The position numbers and the translations under genes are program-made. The notes beneath the pieces were generated by a model. That model ran no database searches and had not been told where the DNA came from. It was given only the letters and a program-made list of their open reading frames with translations. A stretch of 8,437 bases of DNA from Planctomycetota bacterium (GTDB lineage: Bacteria; Planctomycetota; Phycisphaerae; Sedimentisphaerales; Anaerobacaceae): assembly GCA_017885385.1 (NCBI GenBank), contig JAFNGF010000232.1, forward strand, positions 1-8,437, given 5' to 3'. Positions 1 through 4,143 of this stretch are shown here, piece by piece (the stretch's first letter is position 1; each line of letters begins with the position of its first letter).

Positions 1-72
1 CTAAAAACTTAAAGCTAAAAACGAAAAACTGTTGAATTCCACAGGTTTACGCTTTAAGTTTTACGTTTTCAG
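1..72. repeat. Long imperfect palindrome centred on GAATTC
   Basis: Reading outward from the centre between positions 36 and 37 (inside GAATTC at 34-39), 28 of 36 position pairs are Watson-Crick complementary. The eight non-pairing positions are scattered singly (33/40, 28/45, 24/49, 21/52, 17/56, 14/59, 9/64, 3/70). A second alignment gives a gap-free 12-bp inverted repeat, AAAACTTAAAGC at 4-15 against GCTTTAAGTTTT at 51-62. The element is AT-rich, unlike its surroundings, starts at or before the window edge, and lies 139 bp beyond the stop of the minus-strand DUF6263-like gene. It could be a cruciform or terminator-like hairpin, or a dispersed palindromic (REP/MITE-like) element. Its role is unknown. 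Confidence 0.6.
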
Positions 73-210
73 CTCCTCTTTCGGCCCCGTGCGACAGAGC
101 GTTCTCAATGCTGGAACTATACCCGATCCGCTGTCGCCAATCAACTGTTTTTCCGGAAAAATAATAGGGCAAGCAAACGCCAAAGCCGTGCAGAAAAGCA
201 AACCCCCGTT

Positions 211-1146
211 CTATTTAGCAGCCTGTGCCTTGCGTTCGGTCATTTCAAAGGTGTTAACGCCATGCGTCTTCACGGATACCGTTGCGGCTCCGGTCTGCAT
301 CTGTCCGGATAGATCCTGAGTTATCTTACTGCGCATTATTTGCCCGGTTGATTCTCTTATCTCTATCTGGCCGAGCCGTTTTCCCGACATCTCCAGCTTC
401 ATCTTCACGGCAGCGTCCTGTAGCGCCTCAGGATTTGATTTTACGCCCGTAGCGGCTTCAATGATCGCCGTCCCAGCCTTGCGGTCCTTCAGCGTCCATT
501 TATTATCGAAAATCAAAGGCTGTGTTCTGAACGAAACCGTTCGACTCCAGGAATCGCCAATCCCCACAGGTTTATCCGGATACACCGCCATAGGACTGAG
601 GCAAAGCTCTTTTATGGACTCCGCCAACTGTTGCTTTTCAAAGGCATCGAGCATTTGTTTTCTCTCAGGTCCTTCAGGAATCTGGGCTTCGATGTTCTTG
701 CGCAGTTGCTCTGTTGCCTTGACTTCCTGCGCCTGGCCTTGCGGCGTGATTTTTGCCGAGAAGCCGGCTCCCAAGAACACGGCGACTCCCTGGGCCCCGG
801 CCGGCACCGGAGAAACCTTGTTGGCCGAATCGTACGCCACCTCCATCATGGGGGCTTTTTGCCTGAACTTAACCCAATCGAAGGTGCAATCGACCCAGCC
901 GTTTCCTTTCTCATCCACCTCTTTGACATCAAACCGATAGCCAAAGCCTGCTGTCACTTCGACAACGCTCTTCTGGCCCATCATCTCTTGAGCAACATTG
1001 CTGTCGGAAATTACCCGCACGTAATACGACTGGCCCTTCCGCAGATTCAGCTTATACTGTATTTTTTGCCCAGCCTCGGTCGGCACAATTAGCCAGGCAA
1101 CTATGACCGCTGCCGCAACGCTGATCTTACGTTTTCTATTTTCCAC
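211..1146 (-). CDS. Secreted DUF6263-like protein of unknown function
   Basis: This encodes an exported protein of about 311 residues. The chosen start is a GTG at 1144-1146. It has a good Shine-Dalgarno (GAAGGA, 1155-1160) eight bases upstream and gives a textbook signal peptide: MENRKRK, then a hydrophobic stretch SVAAAVIVAWLIV, then a likely cleavage near PTEA-G. The longer frame from ATG 1185 adds 13 residues without a ribosome site. The mature part begins with a KYKL-like strand (IQYKLNLRKGQSYYVR) followed by QEMMGQ, GFGYRFDVKEVDEKGNG and a WVKFRQ segment. This is the pattern I associate with the DUF6263 family of planctomycete secreted proteins, mostly predicted beta-strand and with no catalytic motif. 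It lies 104 bp downstream of the kinase gene on the same strand. A weak promoter-like pair (TTGCTT 1209-1214, TAATCT 1186-1191, 17-bp spacer) could give it its own transcript. Function is unknown; family assignment is from memory of the pattern. Confidence 0.8.
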   Translation of the reverse strand: MENRKRKISVAAAVIVAWLIVPTEAGQKIQYKLNLRKGQSYYVRVISDSNVAQEMMGQKSVVEVTAGFGYRFDVKEVDEKGNGWVDCTFDWVKFRQKAPMMEVAYDSANKVSPVPAGAQGVAVFLGAGFSAKITPQGQAQEVKATEQLRKNIEAQIPEGPERKQMLDAFEKQQLAESIKELCLSPMAVYPDKPVGIGDSWSRTVSFRTQPLIFDNKWTLKDRKAGTAIIEAATGVKSNPEALQDAAVKMKLEMSGKRLGQIEIRESTGQIMRSKITQDLSGQMQTGAATVSVKTHGVNTFEMTERKAQAAK

Positions 1147-1154
1147 TTTTAGCG

Positions 1155-1160
1155 TCCTTC
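1155..1160 (-). promoter_or_regulatory. Ribosome binding site deciding a GTG start
   Basis: On the minus strand GAAGGA is followed by eight bases and a GTG at 1146. Neither ATG further upstream (1185 and 1179) has a purine-rich site. The site therefore moves the start of the DUF6263-like gene 13 codons inward and places the positively charged n-region directly at the N-terminus. Confidence 0.65.
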
Positions 1161-1250
1161 CAAAAAATCGCCCTTGCATCGACATAGATTACATGAAACT
1201 GCCACGGAAAGCAATCCAAAAAACGAAGTTTTGCCCTCATTGCGCTGGAT

Positions 1251-2222
1251 TCAGATGCGAGTAACGCCTACCGCTATTTGTTTTTGCACCTGCGGCCAGG
1301 CTTTTCTTTCGTCCCAGCCCCAGGCTCTCGCAGCGGCCACTTTTAGCGCGCTTTTAAGCGCCAATTCCGGCCTACAATTCTCGCAGAGAGCCTTTAGGAA
1401 GCCGGCCAACAAATAGTCGCCGCAGCCGACCGTGGAGCGAGTTTTCCTATAGCCGCGACATCGTCCCTGCCAGGCACTCTGGCGCATAACCAGCACGGCA
1501 CCTTTTCTGCCGCGACTTATCAGGACAACGTCAACTTTTTCCAAAAGTCTTCGCCCGGCCCGCAATAGAGCGGCGGAATTATCCTCAACATTTTCGCCCA
1601 GCAGTTCGCCAAGCTCCCGGACATTCGGTTTTATCAGCCAGACCCAGCCGGTATCGACAATCTCTCTTAGAGCCGGGCCGGAAGTATCCAGCACGATTTT
1701 CGCTCCGCGCCTGTGACAACTTTCTACCATCCGCACAATATCGGGCAGCAGCTCATCTTCCGGCATCGCCCCGGCAAAGACACACACGCTGCTTTTGCCG
1801 ACCAACGCATCCAAATCCGCCCGCAGTCTTCGCAGTGCCGCCCGTGAAACCAATTCACTTCTATTTCGCAGGTGCATGTCCCTATCCTTTGCCGTATCGA
1901 CCACAGTGACATTCTGCCTCGTGTCCCCGGCAGCGGTTGTCATTTTAACCGTAATTAAAGGCCACAAAGAGCGCACCGCTGTCAGCATCTGCTGATAATC
2001 ATTTCGTCCCCACAGACCGGCGGCGATATTTCTCTGCCCCATCCACGCCAGGGCCTTGGAGACGTTGAGCGCCTTTCCGGCAGGCCGAATCGTTTGCTCG
2101 TCGATGTACTTATGCAGGCCCCAATCCAGATTGCGCCCACAGCAGGTTATGTCCCAGGCCGGCGACAAACCGACAGTGATTATCGAAAGGTCACGTCTGG
2201 TCGATTTTCCGCTCATTCTCAT
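1251..2222 (-). CDS. PfkB-family sugar kinase (1-phosphofructokinase/hexose kinase-like)
   Basis: This is a cytoplasmic ribokinase-fold kinase of 323 residues, a normal length for the family. Visible motifs in order are: an N-terminal LSPAWD at 19-24, equivalent to the NPA-D sugar-binding segment of FruK/LacC-type kinases; the substrate loop GKALNVSKAL (49-58); FAGAMPED (149-156) in the place of the SLPxG segment; DTSG (179-182); KPNVRELGELLG (198-209); ISRGRKGA (235-242, the SxGxxG nucleotide strand); and the ATP-site signature STVGCGDYLLAG (263-274) with catalytic base Asp269. The usual GAGD is GCGD here. The FruK/LacC-like N-terminus suggests a phosphorylated hexose as substrate (fructose-1-phosphate or tagatose-6-phosphate type), but the sequence alone does not fix this. 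No PTS or other fructose gene is nearby. Its ATG overlaps the rlmN TGA (ATGA) and has no Shine-Dalgarno, so translation is probably coupled to rlmN. A second ATG two codons in is an alternative start. Confidence 0.85.
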   Translation of the reverse strand: MRMSGKSTRRDLSIITVGLSPAWDITCCGRNLDWGLHKYIDEQTIRPAGKALNVSKALAWMGQRNIAAGLWGRNDYQQMLTAVRSLWPLITVKMTTAAGDTRQNVTVVDTAKDRDMHLRNRSELVSRAALRRLRADLDALVGKSSVCVFAGAMPEDELLPDIVRMVESCHRRGAKIVLDTSGPALREIVDTGWVWLIKPNVRELGELLGENVEDNSAALLRAGRRLLEKVDVVLISRGRKGAVLVMRQSAWQGRCRGYRKTRSTVGCGDYLLAGFLKALCENCRPELALKSALKVAAARAWGWDERKAWPQVQKQIAVGVTRI

Positions 2223-3304
2223 TCAACCGTCAGCCAGTCGGCTCCCAGCTGGCCGCAGGCCGCCCGTATGTCCCGGCCCATCCTGAAGCGCACGGTGGTC
2301 TCAATGCCGGCGCGCTCCGAAATCGACGCAAACTGTCTGATTCGCTCGCTGTCGCTGCCGGCAAACTCGCAGCCCGGATACGGATTGTGCTCGATAAGAT
2401 TCACGTGGCACATAAGCCCTCGCAGCAGGTTGACGAGCATTCGGGCGTGCGCCGCCGAATCGTTCAGCCCTTTTATCATAACGTACTCGAAGGAGACCCG
2501 CTGGCTGGTCCTATCCTGGTAGAATCGCACCGCCTTTAGCAGCTCCGCTATCGGATACTTCGCGTTTATGGGCATTAACTGTGTCCGCAGAGCGTCGCTC
2601 GGGGCGTTCAGCGACACCGCCAGCTTCGGATGCAGATCTTCAGAAGCCAGTTTTCTGATCGCCGGCGCTATGCCGCAGGTACTGATAGTTATATGTCGGA
2701 TGCCGATATTCTTACCCTTCGGATGATTCAGCATAGCGACCGACTTGACCACGGCATGGTAATTTAGAAGCGGCTCGCCCATGCCCATATAAACGACATT
2801 TCTTATTCGTCCTGCGCTGTGCATATTGCGTATTGCGGAGTTTGCTGGCGCGACGCACGACGCATCACGGGCGACAATATTCACCTGGTCAACGATTTCG
2901 GCGGCGGTCAGATCCCGGCGAAAGCCGAGCCTTCCCGTAGCGCAGAACGGGCAGCCCAGTGCGCAGCCGACCTGAGTGGAAACGCAGAGCGTCTTACGCC
3001 GGTTATCGAGCAGCAGCACGGCCTCAATCCGCGCATTCGGCCGGGCGCCCAGCGTAAGAGCGTACTTGACCGTGCCGTCTTTACCGGTGAGTTTGCTTAC
3101 GCCGGCAAGCCGGGAGATATAGTAGCCCTGGTCGGTTAGCTGCAATCGAAAGGCCTTGTTCAGCGGAGTAATTTGAGCAATCTCAGTGGCCGCCTCATTG
3201 TGGATAAAATGAAAGATGTATTCTGCCAGGTATTTTTTCTGGCCCAGGCCGATGACTATCTGCTCCAGCTCGGCGAGCGTTTTTTCTTTAAGGTCCTTGC
3301 TCAT
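2219..3304 (-). CDS. rlmN: Dual-specificity RNA methyltransferase RlmN (radical SAM)
   Basis: RlmN methylates C2 of adenosine 2503 in 23S rRNA and of adenosine 37 in some tRNAs, using two SAM molecules and a [4Fe-4S] cluster. The product is 361 residues, within the family range. The N-terminal helix (KTLAELEQIVIGLGQKKYLAEYIF) is family-typical. The radical-SAM triad CALGCPFC gives Cys114, Cys118 and Cys121. Cys107 in LCVSTQ corresponds to the conserved cysteine before the cluster, and Glu94 (RIEAV) matches the conserved glutamate. MGMGEP at 173-178, SLNAPSD at 231-237, HVNLIEHNPYPG at 300-311 and the C-terminal AACGQL with Cys350, the methyl-carrying cysteine, are all present, so the enzyme looks active. 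The loop before MGMGEP is about eight residues longer than in E. coli RlmN as I recall that sequence. There is no Shine-Dalgarno. A promoter at 3314-3342 places the transcript start about three bases before the ATG. The gene is followed by an overlapping sugar kinase. Confidence 0.97.
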   Translation of the reverse strand: MSKDLKEKTLAELEQIVIGLGQKKYLAEYIFHFIHNEAATEIAQITPLNKAFRLQLTDQGYYISRLAGVSKLTGKDGTVKYALTLGARPNARIEAVLLLDNRRKTLCVSTQVGCALGCPFCATGRLGFRRDLTAAEIVDQVNIVARDASCVAPANSAIRNMHSAGRIRNVVYMGMGEPLLNYHAVVKSVAMLNHPKGKNIGIRHITISTCGIAPAIRKLASEDLHPKLAVSLNAPSDALRTQLMPINAKYPIAELLKAVRFYQDRTSQRVSFEYVMIKGLNDSAAHARMLVNLLRGLMCHVNLIEHNPYPGCEFAGSDSERIRQFASISERAGIETTVRFRMGRDIRAACGQLGADWLTVE

Positions 3305-3313
3305 AACAGGACG

Positions 3314-3342
3314 AGTTTACCAGATGTGAGCCTGAATGTCGA
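3314..3342 (-). promoter_or_regulatory. Sigma70-like promoter of rlmN with extended -10
   Basis: On the minus strand the -35 is TCGACA (3337-3342, five of six consensus bases), the spacer is 17 bp, and the -10 is TAAACT (3314-3319, four of six) preceded by TGG, an extended -10. The predicted transcription start near 3307 is only about three bases before the rlmN ATG at 3304, which would make a leaderless or nearly leaderless mRNA. This agrees with the lack of any Shine-Dalgarno for rlmN. Confidence 0.6.
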
Positions 3343-3418
3343 ATTGGCCGAGCCCGGCACGCCGGGGAAACTTCTGGTAGAACCGCCAAATAAACCTGGC
3401 CCTTCGGCACACTCTCGT

Positions 3419-3511
3419 CTCTGCGACTCGCCTCTGCGACTCTTCTCGGCGAAGCGCCGAGCCGTAGCCGGAAGCGCTTCGCCGGAGCGGGAAGCGCCAA
3501 GCCGTAGCCGG
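3419..3511. repeat. GC-rich composite of direct and inverted repeats
   Basis: Three repeats are stacked. CTCTGCGACTC occurs twice, 13 bp apart (3419-3429 and 3432-3442). GAAGCGCC(G/A)AGCCGTAGCCGG occurs twice, exactly 40 bp apart (3451-3471 and 3491-3511), with one mismatch in 21. CGGCGAAGCGC (3447-3457) is a perfect 11-bp inverted partner of GCGCTTCGCCG (3474-3484), so the block can fold into a hairpin. It lies between rlmN and the sRNA promoter and codes for nothing recognisable. It resembles a dispersed intergenic repeat, but copies elsewhere in the genome cannot be seen from this window. Confidence 0.65.
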
Positions 3512-3789
3512 GCAGAGCCTGCCCTGACCCGCGCTGCCCCGCGGCCAGGCATGGACGAGGACGAAAACTAAAACATCTCAACATATAGGGTTTACTTGAG
3601 CGAATAGGTTACCCCGATAGAAACGCTTGGAAAAAATGGTATGCTTGGGCTTCGTATGCCCAAAGGTAACACTTTTCGCGCCGGTTCGACCGCCACGAAC
3701 ACTCATAATACTCTGCCAAAAAAGGAGTTACGGAGAAAATGACGCCTTACAGGGTCCAGGAAAGTCTTACCCCATTCTGAACGATGGCG

Positions 3790-3846
3790 AAAAAATTGAA
3801 AATTTTTTGAAAAAATGCTTGCAAAACTCGCCCCGGCATCTATAAT
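3790..3846 (+). promoter_or_regulatory. Strong sigma70-like promoter with A/T-tract upstream element
   Basis: The -10 is a perfect TATAAT (3841-3846), with TTGCAA (3819-3824, four of six) as -35 and a 16-bp spacer. Directly upstream lie repeated A and T tracts (3790-3795, 3803-3808, 3810-3815), including the inverted repeat AAAAAATT/AATTTTTT (3790-3808), as expected of an UP element or intrinsically bent DNA. The predicted start is near 3853. No start codon with a ribosome site follows before the terminator at 3959, so the promoter most likely drives a non-coding RNA or a leader. Confidence 0.7.
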
Positions 3847-3852
3847 GATATT

Positions 3853-3989
3853 TGTTGATATAAGCGTTCTTTTCTTCTTCTGAGTATCTTGGTTTTAGTG
3901 AGGCAGTGGATAGTTCATAAGTTTGGTCTATATCTGCTAATGAAAAGCTGTCTCACGTAGCCGGAGCCAAAAAGCTCCGGCTTTTTTTT
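3853..3989 (+). ncRNA. Candidate small RNA or leader/attenuator RNA, about 137 nt
   Basis: The bounds are the start predicted from the TATAAT box and the end of the intrinsic terminator's T run. The RNA would begin with a pyrimidine-rich, probably single-stranded stretch (around 3867-3880, with CTTTTCTTCTTC). A helix follows, GTGAGGCAG (3898-3906) with CTGTCTCAC (3948-3956): nine pairs including one G-U, plus a possible extra U-G at 3907/3947. Inside it ATAG (3910-3913) can pair with CTAT (3929-3932). Two bases later comes the terminator hairpin. I recognise no Rfam family: it is too short for 6S or tmRNA and has no SRP-like loop. The pyrimidine tract could pair with purine-rich Shine-Dalgarno regions. 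Alternatively this is the 5' leader of the beta-helix gene, whose start is 155 bp beyond the terminator, and termination is conditional. Confidence 0.55.
3959..3989 (+). terminator. Intrinsic terminator
   Basis: A perfect nine-base-pair stem, AGCCGGAGC (3959-3967) with GCTCCGGCT (3974-3982), has the loop CAAAAA and runs straight into eight T residues (3982-3989). It ends the candidate small RNA and separates it from the beta-helix gene. Confidence 0.9.
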
Positions 3990-4019
3990 GCGCTCGACTT
4001 TCCGAGCCAGTACCCTCTA

Positions 4020-4047
4020 TTGATGCCTTGCTTGTTGAAGGAATAAT
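4020..4047 (+). promoter_or_regulatory. Possible promoter of the beta-helix gene
   Basis: TTGATG (4020-4025, four of six) and AATAAT (4042-4047, five of six) are separated by 16 bp. This would start an mRNA near 4054 with a 5' UTR of about 90 nt that includes the hairpin at 4074-4102. It is the only plausible pair found between the terminator and the gene, and is moderately weak. Confidence 0.35.
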
Positions 4048-4073
4048 TTGGGATTTCGATCTCTTGTCCACGT

Positions 4074-4102
4074 TTAGCCGTCGCCAGCACGGCGACAGCT
4101 AA
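4074..4102 (+). promoter_or_regulatory. Stem-loop in the 5' leader of the beta-helix gene
   Basis: TTAGCCGTCGCC (4074-4085) pairs with GGCGACAGCTAA (4091-4102) over 12 positions with a single C-A mismatch, leaving the loop AGCAC. There is no T run, so it is not an intrinsic terminator. It ends 28 bases before the Shine-Dalgarno of the beta-helix gene and could stabilise the mRNA or act as a protein- or ligand-binding leader element. No known riboswitch class is recognised. Confidence 0.5.
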
Positions 4103-4130
4103 CTCCCGGTGGTAGTAATCTTCAGCCTTT

Positions 4131-4134
4131 GGAG
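4131..4134 (+). promoter_or_regulatory. Ribosome binding site of the beta-helix gene
   Basis: GGAG lies nine bases before the ATG at 4144. An in-frame TTG at 4129 would overlap this site, so the ATG is preferred. Confidence 0.7.
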
Positions 4135-4143
4135 TACTGCAAA

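Larger units (their letters stand above)
3305..4143. other. Divergent intergenic region of 839 bp without a convincing protein gene
   Basis: From left to right it holds the rlmN promoter (3314-3342, minus strand), a GC-rich composite repeat (3419-3511), a stretch with no assigned function (3512-3789), an A/T-rich upstream element, promoter, candidate sRNA and terminator (3790-3989), then a possible promoter and a structured leader for the beta-helix gene (4020-4143). Open frames here are short, overlap on both strands and have low-complexity Arg/Pro/Ala-rich translations. In 3512-3789 I see only small inverted repeats (TTGGGC/GCCCAA at 3645-3663 nested between GTTACC 3609-3614 and GGTAAC 3665-3670) and a purine-rich AAAGGAG at 3721-3727. 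Confidence 0.7.

Noticed and set aside
1147..1185. Upstream ATG starts of the DUF6263-like gene
   Set aside because: No ribosome site precedes them, while GAAGGA is well placed for the GTG at 1146, which also gives the better signal peptide.
3173..3571. Plus-strand open frame of 132 codons
   Set aside because: It runs antisense through the rlmN N-terminus and then the GC-rich repeat; composition is low-complexity and it has no ribosome site.
3288..3584. Minus-strand open frame of about 98 codons upstream of rlmN
   Set aside because: It is Arg/Ala/Pro-rich, translated through the GC-rich repeat block, overlaps the rlmN start and promoter, has no ribosome site and resembles no protein family.
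3690..3712. GGTTCGA resembling a tRNA T-loop
   Set aside because: The flanking bases do not form the required 5-bp T-stem and no acceptor, D or anticodon arm can be drawn.
3739..3780. 13-codon open frame after AAAGGAG/GGAG
   Set aside because: A purine-rich site exists, but spacings are poor (11 or 3 bases), no attenuation-type codon run is seen and no promoter fits upstream; too short to support.
3627..3845. Plus-strand open frame of 72 codons ending at the TATAAT box
   Set aside because: It has a TTG start without Shine-Dalgarno and no recognisable domain, and its end coincides with the A/T-rich promoter of the candidate sRNA.
4129..4143. TTG start five codons upstream of the beta-helix ATG
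   Set aside because: The TTG overlaps the GGAG ribosome site that serves the ATG at 4144 and has no site of its own.
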